Shown one piece after another: positions 34,186 to 41,458 of a stretch of DNA of 64,000 nucleotides; the stretch's first letter is position 1, and each line of letters begins with the position of its first letter. Position numbers and translations under genes: made by a program. This stretch comes from Bacteroidota bacterium (lineage in GTDB: Bacteria > Bacteroidota > Rhodothermia > JANXDC01), in NCBI GenBank assembly GCA_025998875.1, contig AP024675.1, positions 1-64,000 of the forward strand, read 5' to 3'. Under the pieces are notes generated by a model. That model made no database searches and was not told the origin of the DNA. It worked only from the letters and a program-made list of their open reading frames with translations.

Positions 34186-34746
34186 TTACGGACGCCATAC
34201 TCCCTCTTCGGTCACCAGCGCGCGCACGGGCACATCGTGCGCCTCTGCCTGCAGCCGATCCGTCACGCAGGCCGCATATACGGGGGCGACCGTAAAGCCC
34301 TCCTCCCCGGCCAGCAGGCGATCATAATACCCCCGTCCGTAGCCGATGCGATAACCGCGCCGATCCGCACCCAGAGCGGGAACCACGATCAGTTCCGGCG
34401 CGGAGGGGGGTGCAGAAGACGACTCCGGTTCCTCGATGCTATACGGTCCCGGCCGCCATCGGGTTTCCGGGTTCACGGCCGCCCAGCGCAGCCCCTCCGC
34501 CTCGATTACGGGCACGAGTACCGTTTTGCCTTGAGCCCACGCCTCGGAAAAAAGCGGGCCGATATCCACCTCACGCCGATCCCGCAGAGGCCGGTAGAGC
34601 GCCACCACGGAAGCCGAGGTCCACTCAGGGAGATGAAGCAGATGGGCTACGATACGCGCACTTAGCGCTCTGTAGCGCCCCTCACTCAGGCCCGCTCGAT
34701 AAGCACGACAGTGCGCACGCCAGCGCGCCTTTTCCAGGATGATCAT
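34186..34746 (-). CDS. 5-formyltetrahydrofolate cyclo-ligase
   Basis: A 186-residue MTHFS-type enzyme. It has KARWRAHCRAYRAGLSEG near the start (ATP/anion binding), VALYRPLRDRREVDI, and the signature GADRRGYRIGYGRGYYDRLL. It converts 5-formyl-THF to 5,10-methenyl-THF with ATP, keeping the folate pool usable. It overlaps the bshC stop by 4 nt, so the two are co-transcribed; no functional link is known. Confidence 0.93.
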   Translation of the reverse strand: MIILEKARWRAHCRAYRAGLSEGRYRALSARIVAHLLHLPEWTSASVVALYRPLRDRREVDIGPLFSEAWAQGKTVLVPVIEAEGLRWAAVNPETRWRPGPYSIEEPESSSAPPSAPELIVVPALGADRRGYRIGYGRGYYDRLLAGEEGFTVAPVYAACVTDRLQAEAHDVPVRALVTEEGVWRP

Positions 34747-36383
34747 GGCACCGGAAGCAGATGATGCACCTCGGGGTTAAGGGCTCTGGGCTCGAGTTGC
34801 TGGCGGAGCCACTCCTCACCCCACCGAAGCCAGCCATAAAGCGCGCTCCAGATGCGTTCCTGCATTTTCCCCTCGGGGGCTACCCGGACTCGCAGCCGCC
34901 GCAGCGCGTGGTGTAGCTCTCCGTGTCGGCGTTTCTGCGCCCGATAGGTACGCACCTCCAGGTCCTCGAAGGCCTCCAAGATGCGCGCGCGCACTCGCCC
35001 CCAGGTCCCCTCCAGGGAGGGATCCAGTTCCGCGATGGGCGCCCGGAGCCGCTCCAGCGCCGCCTCCAGCTCGGTCCGCACCTCCGGGAAGGGAGCAGAA
35101 AGGGGAAAGCGGCGCGCCAAGACGTGGGCCAATAGCTCCTCCTCGGGGGCGAAGAGCTCCCCAAAGCGCAGCCCGAGCCTTTCCATAAGCCGCAGGGCGG
35201 CCGTATCCAGAAGCGTTGCGCTCAGCCGGGGCCACAGTACGGGAGGGTCGAGCCCGAAACAGGGATATAAGGCCAGCACCTGAGCCCAGTAGGCCACCTC
35301 GGCCGGGCCGGCTACGTAGGCCGCTGTGGGCAGAAGCCAGTCCTGCACAATGGGCCGCAAAGCCACCCCGGGACTGAAGCGCTCCGGCTGGCTCCGGCTC
35401 AGCTGCAGAAGCTCGGCATGCGACCAGGTACGCGCGCCGCCGCGCCAGCGCAGCCTTCCGTCGGGATCAGGGTCCAGTGCCCGGCGCTCTCCATCGGGCT
35501 CTACCCAGAAAAGGAACAGGCCCTGCGGCCGGATCTGTGGCTTGTATCCGGCCTGATGGAGGCGCTCGGATTGCTTCTGTAGCTCATGCAGCCACCGGGG
35601 CCATTGCACAAGCGCGCGAAAAAAGACCTCCCCGAGGAGCCCCTTCAGCTCCGGATCGGTGGGATCAAGCACCAGAAGGCCCGTCCCTGAGAACACGCGG
35701 TAAAGCAACCGGGCAAAGGCTTCCGGTACCGACGTACCGGGCCGATATGCCTCCTCGACCCAACGGCGGACGACCTCCGATCCGGCCGGAAGACGCCGGA
35801 AAAGCGCCTCAAGCCAGGGCGTGATCGCCTCCGGCAAGCGGCGGGCCCACATGGCCAGGGGACGCTCATCCCAGCCTTCCAGAGCGGCCTCTTCCAGCTC
35901 CCCATCGGCTGGCCAGGCGACGCGGTTAATCTCCCGCAGATCATGGTCTTCCCCCTCGAGCCAGAAGACCACGACCACAGGACGATCCGGATGCCGGGAG
36001 GCGAGCTCACGACCCAACTCGAGAGCGGTCAGGATCTTGTAAAAGGTGTATAAAGGGCCACCGAGCAAGCCGGCCTGTTGTCCGGTCACGATGGCCAGGG
36101 CTCCGGGCTCGGCCAGCAGGCGCGCGGCACGCTCGGCCTGTTCGTCTCCGCCCAGACGGCGCACCTGGCGCCGCAACACCTCGCTTACGGCACCCGCCTC
36201 GGCGCAAGCCGATCGCCCCGGTGGGGCAAATCCTCCACGACGCCAGTCCTGGTAATGCGGCCCTGGCCAGAGGAGACGTAAATCCTCCGCACCCGATACG
36301 TAGTGGCGAAATAATGTGCCCGAAGGGATCTGATCCCAGGAACAGAATGCCTCCGAGAGCGCAGGGGAAGTGTGCTCCTGCAT
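34743..36383 (-). CDS. bshC: Bacillithiol biosynthesis cysteine-adding enzyme
   Basis: A 546-residue BshC with the family signature TGQQAGLLGGPLYTFYKI (about 110-127), FWLEGEDHDLREINRV, and a C-terminal coiled-coil/helical region. BshC adds cysteine to glucosaminyl-malate, the last step of bacillithiol synthesis, in Firmicutes, Deinococcus and many Bacteroidota. Its presence implies that the organism makes bacillithiol as its low-molecular-weight thiol; bshA and bshB are not in the window. The ATG at 36383 has GGAGG 7 nt upstream. Confidence 0.93.
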   Translation of the reverse strand: MQEHTSPALSEAFCSWDQIPSGTLFRHYVSGAEDLRLLWPGPHYQDWRRGGFAPPGRSACAEAGAVSEVLRRQVRRLGGDEQAERAARLLAEPGALAIVTGQQAGLLGGPLYTFYKILTALELGRELASRHPDRPVVVVFWLEGEDHDLREINRVAWPADGELEEAALEGWDERPLAMWARRLPEAITPWLEALFRRLPAGSEVVRRWVEEAYRPGTSVPEAFARLLYRVFSGTGLLVLDPTDPELKGLLGEVFFRALVQWPRWLHELQKQSERLHQAGYKPQIRPQGLFLFWVEPDGERRALDPDPDGRLRWRGGARTWSHAELLQLSRSQPERFSPGVALRPIVQDWLLPTAAYVAGPAEVAYWAQVLALYPCFGLDPPVLWPRLSATLLDTAALRLMERLGLRFGELFAPEEELLAHVLARRFPLSAPFPEVRTELEAALERLRAPIAELDPSLEGTWGRVRARILEAFEDLEVRTYRAQKRRHGELHHALRRLRVRVAPEGKMQERIWSALYGWLRWGEEWLRQQLEPRALNPEVHHLLPVP

Positions 36384-36546
36384 ACGAATGCCTCCGGAAA
36401 ATCCGGATTAAGAAACAACAGCCCCGGAGATGGATGCCAGCCGCTCCGATCATCAGGCCGGCAACAACGCGGAGCGAGGAGCCGGCTTGTCTTCCTGGCC
36501 CGCATTGTGCAATTTACCGGGAGCGCAATGAGGGAGATCATGGCGG

Positions 36547-37248
36547 ATGCGCAGCTTCTTCGTGTTCCTCTCCACCGGCTGCCTTTTTCTTGCCGGCTGC
36601 CAGCGCGAGGACAGCCCGACAGCATGGGTGCGGCTCCTGCACCTGAACACGGAATATCCGGCTTCCGTGGACGTGCGGGCTGACGGCAAGCTGGCCTTTG
36701 TCGGCATCGCTTTCGGGGACGGCACCCCTTATCAGAGTTTCCCCGCGGACGCCACCTTTCAGGCTTTTCCAGAAGGCCGAACGGGCCCCATGCTCTTTAG
36801 CGCACATCCCCCTATGGAGCCGGAGCACCGGTACTCGATTCTCTTTCTTTCCGGCCTCCCCGGCCAGGTGCTTGTGCTTGCAGATGACACAACCGCCCCT
36901 CCCAGCGGAGGAGCGTACGTACGTTTTGTGCACGCTGCCGTGCGCGTCCCTCAGCTTGTGATCACGGATATCCCCCTGAGCGGGGGCGGTGGAGGACAAC
37001 CCCGGGTGAGCGCCGATGGGGAGATGCGCATCTGGCTCCGTCGACCAGGACAGACGACGGGATATCGGGCTTTTCCGGCCGGAGATGTGGTGCTGTACCT
37101 GAGTCCAGACGGACTGCGGTCGACCGGGAGCGCACGCTTGAGCCTGCGAGCCGGAAGCCTGTACACGGTCGCCATCACGGGAAGCGGCAGCACGCAGGAC
37201 GGAATCCCGCTACGCTTCCGGGCCTACGAGCATCTGCTCATCCCCTAG
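36547..37248 (+). CDS. DUF4397 domain lipoprotein
   Basis: A 233-residue protein with a lipoprotein signal (FLSTGCLFLAGC, Cys18). The body shows two DUF4397-like repeats: WVRLLHLNTEYPASVDVRADGK and, later, YVRFVHAAVRVPQLVI, each followed by a YxxFPAGD-type strand (TTGYRAFPAGDVVLYL). These are beta-sandwich exported proteins common in Bacteroidota; function unknown. The ATG has GGAG about 10 nt upstream. The 3' end overlaps the convergent FeoB-associated gene by 11 nt. Confidence 0.8.
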   Translation: MRSFFVFLSTGCLFLAGCQREDSPTAWVRLLHLNTEYPASVDVRADGKLAFVGIAFGDGTPYQSFPADATFQAFPEGRTGPMLFSAHPPMEPEHRYSILFLSGLPGQVLVLADDTTAPPSGGAYVRFVHAAVRVPQLVITDIPLSGGGGGQPRVSADGEMRIWLRRPGQTTGYRAFPAGDVVLYLSPDGLRSTGSARLSLRAGSLYTVAITGSGSTQDGIPLRFRAYEHLLIP

Positions 37249-37441
37249 CTTGATCCTCCGCGCGGGCGATCGCCTCCCAGTCCAGGCGGGCCAGATCCGC
37301 GGCGGCTGTGCACCCACGACAGGCAGCAACACAGCTCTCCGCTCCAGAACTCCTGACGGAGCGGAAGAAGTATCGGAGCACATACCCCAGAGCCCAGAAC
37401 CCCAGAGCGGCCAGCACGATGTATTGCAGCACGGCTTCCAT
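37238..37441 (-). CDS. FeoB-associated Cys-rich membrane protein
   Basis: A 67-residue protein with one N-terminal transmembrane helix (LQYIVLAALGFWALGYVL) and a Cys cluster CVAACRGCTAA, as in the small proteins encoded after feoB in Bacteroidota. It starts 6 nt after the feoB stop. The cysteines may bind iron or help FeoB; the role is not proven. The short length fits the family. Confidence 0.85.
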   Translation of the reverse strand: MEAVLQYIVLAALGFWALGYVLRYFFRSVRSSGAESCVAACRGCTAAADLARLDWEAIARAEDQARG

Positions 37442-37447
37442 ATCGGT

Positions 37448-39637
37448 TCAGGCCCCCAGCGCGCGTCCCAGTTGATAGACCAAGAGCGTCACCACGTAAG
37501 CCAGCGTGTTCATGTACAGCAGCAGCACAAGGGGCCATTTCCAGGACCCCGTCTCCCGCCGCACCACGGCCACCGTGCTCATGCATTGACAGGCCAGGGC
37601 GAAGAAAATCATCACGCACAGGCCCACAAGCCAGTCATAGGCCGGACGTCCCGTCTCCGGATCACGGGCCTCGCGCAGACGTTGCCGCAGGGTGGGGGCG
37701 TCCTCTTCCGCATCTCCGACGCTGTAGATCGTGGCCATGGTGCTTACGAAGACCTCCCGGGCGGCAAACGAGGTCACCAGCGCAATCCCGATCTTCCAGT
37801 CAAAGCCCAGGGGTTCGATCAGGGGCTCGAGCACGTGCCCGATCCGGCCGGCCAGGCTCTGTTCCAGCTGCTCGGCGGCCTGCTGGCGTTCGAGCTCCAA
37901 ACGAGCCTCCTCGCTCGGAGCCACCGCCTTGAGCGCGGCATAGCGATCGATCACTTCCCGAGATACGGGGAAGGTGGCCAGAAACCAGAGCACAATGGAA
38001 ATGGCCACGATGATCGGACCCGCCTCCACCAGGAAAGCTCGCGCCCGATCGAACATCTGCCACAGCACCTGCCGCAGGGAGGGGATCTTGTAGGGCGGGA
38101 GCTCAAGGAGGAAAACCGGCGCCGGTCCCCGCACCAGAAAGCGCTTCATCATCCAGGCGGCCAGCAGGGCCATACCGATGCCCAGCAGGTAGATGCCAAG
38201 CAACACAAGCCCGGCGGCGGTAAACACCCCGGCAATGCGCCGCTCCGGTATAAAGGCCCCGATCATGAGCGTGTAGACGGGCAAGCGGGCGCTGCAGCTC
38301 ATCAAGGGCACCACGAGAATGGTGATGAGCCGATCGCGCCAGTTCTCAATTGTGCGCGCGGCCATGATGGCCGGAATCGCGCAGGCGAAACCGCTCATCA
38401 GCGGGACCACGGAACGCCCGTGCAAGCCCAGCCGGGACATGAAGCGATCCATGATGAAGGCCGCACGGGCCATATAGCCGGAGTCTTCCAGAAGCCCGAT
38501 AAAGAAAAACAGGGCCATGATCTGGGGCAGGAACGTAACAACCGCCCCGAAACCGGCCACCACACCATCGGCAATCAGGCTGGCCAGCCACGGCCCGGGT
38601 AGATGGGCACGGGTCTGCTCCTGCAGCCAGCCGATCAGGGCTTCTATGCCCTGCATGGGGTATTCAGCCCAGGAGAAGATAGCCTGGAACATGAGCGCCA
38701 GCAGCAGCAGGAACAGCACCGGCCCCCAGATCCGATGCACAGCGATCCGATCGATGCGATCGGAAAGGGTCTCCTGGACTACCTGCCGCTGCTCTGTAGC
38801 TTCGCGCGCCACCTCGGCCAGCCAGCGATACCGATACAGGGCCTCCACAGAACGCCAGTCCAGCCCCGCCTGCGCTAGGGCCTCTCTGCCTTCCCGGACG
38901 AGCCCCTGCAGGCGCTCGCCTTCGGGCCTGCGCCCCCACTCCTGCAGCGCTTCCTCATCGGTGAGCACACGCAGAGACTGACTGAAATGCACCCGCTCGT
39001 CCAGATCCGTGTAGGGGTCAAACCAGCCCTGATCGATGCGCCGACAGATGCCTTCGAGCACCTCGGGAGGCCCCCAGCGCCTGGGCGCTATGGAGGGATG
39101 CCGCATCTGCTCCTGTATGGCCGCCCGGAGCCGATCCAGTCCCCTGCCCTTGTTGGCCTGAATGGGCACAACGGGCACCCCGAGCCGCTTCTGGAGAACC
39201 TCGGCACGCACCACAATCCCCCGCGAGGCCGCAATATCGAGCATGTTGAGCGCGATCACGACGGGGATCTCCAGATCCAGCACCTGGCTGGCCAGGTAGA
39301 GATTGCGCTCCAGGTTGCTCGCATCCACGATAACCAGGGCCAGGTCTGGTAGCCCGCTCCCCGGCGCCTGCCCGATGATCGTCTCGTATGCTATGGCCTC
39401 ATCGACAGACTTCGGGTTGAGGCTGTACATGCCGGGCAGGTCGGTGAGCTCCACGATCGTGCCATCCGCAAGGCGAAAACGACCCGTGCGGCGCTCCACG
39501 GTCACCCCGGGATAATTGCCCACTTTCTGGCGCAGCCCGGTGAGCGCGTTAAAGAGCGTGGATTTTCCCGAGTTCGGATTTCCGACCAGAATGGCGCGCA
39601 CAAGGCGAGCCGCAGAACGGAGCCCGGGAGCTGTCAT
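37448..39637 (-). CDS. feoB: Ferrous iron transport protein B
   Basis: A 729-residue FeoB. The N-terminal GTPase has G1 GNPNSGKST, G3 DLPGMYSLNP and G4 NMLD, followed by the helical GDI domain and about eight transmembrane helices with Gate motifs (FFIGLLEDSGYMARAAFIMDR and PLMSGFACAIPAIMAART). It imports Fe2+ across the inner membrane. The ATG overlaps the feoA stop by 4 nt. The operon order is feoA-feoA-feoB-Cys-rich protein. Confidence 0.96.
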   Translation of the reverse strand: MTAPGLRSAARLVRAILVGNPNSGKSTLFNALTGLRQKVGNYPGVTVERRTGRFRLADGTIVELTDLPGMYSLNPKSVDEAIAYETIIGQAPGSGLPDLALVIVDASNLERNLYLASQVLDLEIPVVIALNMLDIAASRGIVVRAEVLQKRLGVPVVPIQANKGRGLDRLRAAIQEQMRHPSIAPRRWGPPEVLEGICRRIDQGWFDPYTDLDERVHFSQSLRVLTDEEALQEWGRRPEGERLQGLVREGREALAQAGLDWRSVEALYRYRWLAEVAREATEQRQVVQETLSDRIDRIAVHRIWGPVLFLLLLALMFQAIFSWAEYPMQGIEALIGWLQEQTRAHLPGPWLASLIADGVVAGFGAVVTFLPQIMALFFFIGLLEDSGYMARAAFIMDRFMSRLGLHGRSVVPLMSGFACAIPAIMAARTIENWRDRLITILVVPLMSCSARLPVYTLMIGAFIPERRIAGVFTAAGLVLLGIYLLGIGMALLAAWMMKRFLVRGPAPVFLLELPPYKIPSLRQVLWQMFDRARAFLVEAGPIIVAISIVLWFLATFPVSREVIDRYAALKAVAPSEEARLELERQQAAEQLEQSLAGRIGHVLEPLIEPLGFDWKIGIALVTSFAAREVFVSTMATIYSVGDAEEDAPTLRQRLREARDPETGRPAYDWLVGLCVMIFFALACQCMSTVAVVRRETGSWKWPLVLLLYMNTLAYVVTLLVYQLGRALGA

Positions 39638-39870
39638 GAGCAGAGCTCTACCTCCACCGCCTCGGCCTCGCGTCGACGAAGGGAGAGATAATATCCCCGT
39701 ACCCGGATCTCCATGGGATCCCCCAGCGGGGCGAAACGCACCACGTATACTTCCGTGCCTTCGAGCAGGCCCATCTCCCGGAGCCGTCCGGGCGCCTCCG
39801 GGCGAAGATGACGAACGATGGCCCGCGTACCGGGCACAAGACGAGCCAGAACGGTGACGGTCTCGGTCAT
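39634..39870 (-). CDS. feoA: FeoA domain protein (copy 2 in operon order)
   Basis: A 78-residue SH3-like FeoA protein: LVPGTRAIVRHL, RLREMGLLEGTEVYVVRFAPLGDPMEIRVRGYYLSLRRREAEAVEV. FeoA is a small cytosolic partner needed for FeoB-dependent iron uptake. Its start overlaps the preceding feoA stop (ATGA), and its stop overlaps the feoB start. It has the full PLGDP-like loop and is the more canonical of the two FeoA copies. Confidence 0.92.
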   Translation of the reverse strand: MTETVTVLARLVPGTRAIVRHLRPEAPGRLREMGLLEGTEVYVVRFAPLGDPMEIRVRGYYLSLRRREAEAVEVELCS

Positions 39871-40106
39871 GGACGAACGACCTCCTCCAGCTGAATCGGC
39901 TCTACCCAGATCCTGCGCGCCAACTCGCGCCCCAGAGCCAGCCGGCTCTCCCGCACATGGAGGAGCAGGGGATCCGGACCCCGCAGCACCCGAAGCTCCA
40001 TCCCCTCCCCGATGCCCAGCTCGCGCAACCGAACCCCGTAGGATTCGTCCAGAATGTGCCTTACCAGAACACGCACCCCCGCAGCACAATCGGCAAGCGA
40101 AACCAT
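39867..40106 (-). CDS. feoA: FeoA domain protein (first gene of the feo operon)
   Basis: A 79-residue FeoA-like protein: AAGVRVLVRHILDESYGVRLRELGIGEGMELRVLRGPDPLLLHVRESRLALGRELARRIWVEPI. It is more divergent than its neighbour (the loop reads GPDPLLL), so the two copies may have different jobs or form a heteromer. It is the promoter-proximal gene of the operon, 56 nt after fur, with a TAGATTTG box in between. Confidence 0.88.
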   Translation of the reverse strand: MVSLADCAAGVRVLVRHILDESYGVRLRELGIGEGMELRVLRGPDPLLLHVRESRLALGRELARRIWVEPIQLEEVVRP

Positions 40107-40126
40107 ATGACAAACCCAATTTAGAC

Positions 40127-40134
40127 CAAATCTA
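40127..40134 (-). promoter_or_regulatory. Candidate -7 box of the feo operon
   Basis: TAGATTTG on the minus strand, a perfect TAnnTTTG match 20 nt before feoA. No -35 hexamer; the region upstream is the fur terminator. A short TAGA-N5-TCTA repeat overlaps it and might be an iron-regulator site. Confidence 0.35.
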
Positions 40135-40145
40135 CTGTTATCCCG

Positions 40146-40169
40146 AAAAAAATCCTCTGCATTCAGAGG
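40146..40169 (-). terminator. Rho-independent terminator of fur, starting inside its stop region
   Basis: Stem CCTCTG/CAGAGG with an AATG loop followed by a T-run on the minus strand. The first arm includes the last codons and stop of fur, which makes it very compact. Confidence 0.8.
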
Positions 40170-40642
40170 GCGGTCGACCGATTCGGGCAGTTTTCACGGC
40201 GGCAATGTCCGTAAAGTTCCAGCGAATGGTGGGTCACCTCGAAATTGTAGACCTCCTCTACAAGCTGCTGTACATCCTGCAGGCGTGGATCGCAGAACTC
40301 CCACACCTGTCCGCAATCCAGACAGATCAGATGATCATGCTGGCGATATCCGTAGGAAGGTTCGTATTTGGCCTGATTCCGACCGAATTGGTGGCGGGCG
40401 ACCAGGTTACATTCCCGGAGCAGCTCCAGGGTGTTGTACACCGTGGCCCGCGAAACCGAGGCCCCCTTCTGGCGCAGGCGCAGAAAGAGCTCATCGGCGT
40501 CGAAGTGGCCTTCGGAGGCGTAGACCTCCTCCAGCACGGCAAAACGCTCTGGCGTTTGCCGCAGGTTCTTGCGACGCATATAGGCTCGGAAGATTTCCCG
40601 GACCTCGCGCAGGAGCGCCTCGGGGTATTTTCCCTGTGCCAT
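40163..40642 (-). CDS. fur: Ferric uptake regulator family repressor
   Basis: A 159-residue Fur-family protein: winged helix with LRQTPERFAVLEEVYASEGHFDADELF and SRATVYNTLELLRECNLV, the metal site YGYRQHDHLICLDCG, and structural zinc Cys pairs C107/C110 and C147/C152. Iron, zinc or peroxide sensing cannot be separated by motif alone, but the feo operon right after it argues for iron. The ATG at 40642 has no clear Shine-Dalgarno; a TTG start at 40681 would extend it by 13 residues. It is separated from feo by its own terminator. Confidence 0.92.
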   Translation of the reverse strand: MAQGKYPEALLREVREIFRAYMRRKNLRQTPERFAVLEEVYASEGHFDADELFLRLRQKGASVSRATVYNTLELLRECNLVARHQFGRNQAKYEPSYGYRQHDHLICLDCGQVWEFCDPRLQDVQQLVEEVYNFEVTHHSLELYGHCRRENCPNRSTAL

Positions 40643-40700
40643 GGCGAGGAGAAAATACGCGCTCGGGGGGCAAGAGATCAACGTATTGTGGCTTTACCCT

Positions 40701-41324
40701 TCAGCAATAGCCCCGGTTCCGGAGCACTTCCCAGACCGCATCCAAGAGGGCCTCCGGAGGGCGGGAGGCCGGGAGGCGGACGATGCGCTCTCCCTCCCGT
40801 TCCTGGAGCCAGCGGTACCCATCCCGTACGCGTTCGAAGAAGGCGAGATCGGCCTGCTCCATGCGATCGCCCGGAAGACCGGCTTTTCGTCGCAAGGCTT
40901 CCTCAAGGGGCAGATCCAGCCAGAACGTCACATCTGGCCTGAGCCCGCCGGTGGCCAGCAGATTCAGCTCCAGACACCGTTCCGCATCCACCACGTGGCG
41001 GCCAAAGGCCTGATAGGCCACCGTGGAGTCCCAGAAGCGATCGGCCAGCACCCAGATCCCCTCCTGCAGGGCTGGACGGATGCGTTCGTGCACCAGCTCA
41101 GCCCGGGCAGCCAGAAAGAGAAACAGCTCCGCCATCGGGCTTAATTCCCGCAGGGAGGTGGCCAGCAACCAGCGTCGGATCTCCTCGCCCAGCTCCGTGC
41201 CCCCGGGCTCGCGTACCCAGAGCACCCGCACCCCTATTGCCTCAAGCCGTCCGGCAAGGGCCCGCGAAAGGGTGGTCTTCCCCGCCCCGTCGAGGCCCTC
41301 GAAGCTGATCAAACGTCCCCGCAC
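40701..41324 (-). CDS. tmk: Thymidylate kinase
   Basis: A 207-residue kinase with the P-loop FEGLDGAGKTT near the start, VREPGGTELGEEIRRWLL (dTMP binding) and LADRFWDSTVAYQAFGR (DR(Y/F) motif); LID-type sequence GDRMEQ follows. It makes dTDP for DNA synthesis. No ATG is available: the GTG at 41324 gives the normal family length, and a TTG at 41381 is an alternative that adds 19 residues. Neither has a good ribosome-binding site, so the start is uncertain. Confidence 0.9.
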   Translation of the reverse strand: MRGRLISFEGLDGAGKTTLSRALAGRLEAIGVRVLWVREPGGTELGEEIRRWLLATSLRELSPMAELFLFLAARAELVHERIRPALQEGIWVLADRFWDSTVAYQAFGRHVVDAERCLELNLLATGGLRPDVTFWLDLPLEEALRRKAGLPGDRMEQADLAFFERVRDGYRWLQEREGERIVRLPASRPPEALLDAVWEVLRNRGYC

Positions 41325-41420
41325 GTCGCGAAGGTCCAGAACTCCCCGCTTGGTATGCAACCAATCCCGGAACGGGTGCAATTTTCTTGTAACCCGCCGC
41401 CTGCTTTTGCAAGGGGTGTG

Positions 41421-41428
41421 TATTTTTG
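41421..41428 (+). promoter_or_regulatory. Candidate -7 box of the DUF5916 gene
   Basis: TATTTTTG, a perfect TAnnTTTG match 31 nt before the start codon; the -35 region is weak. Confidence 0.35.
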
Positions 41429-41458
41429 GCTTGCCGGCAGCTCATGAGGAGATGGCCT

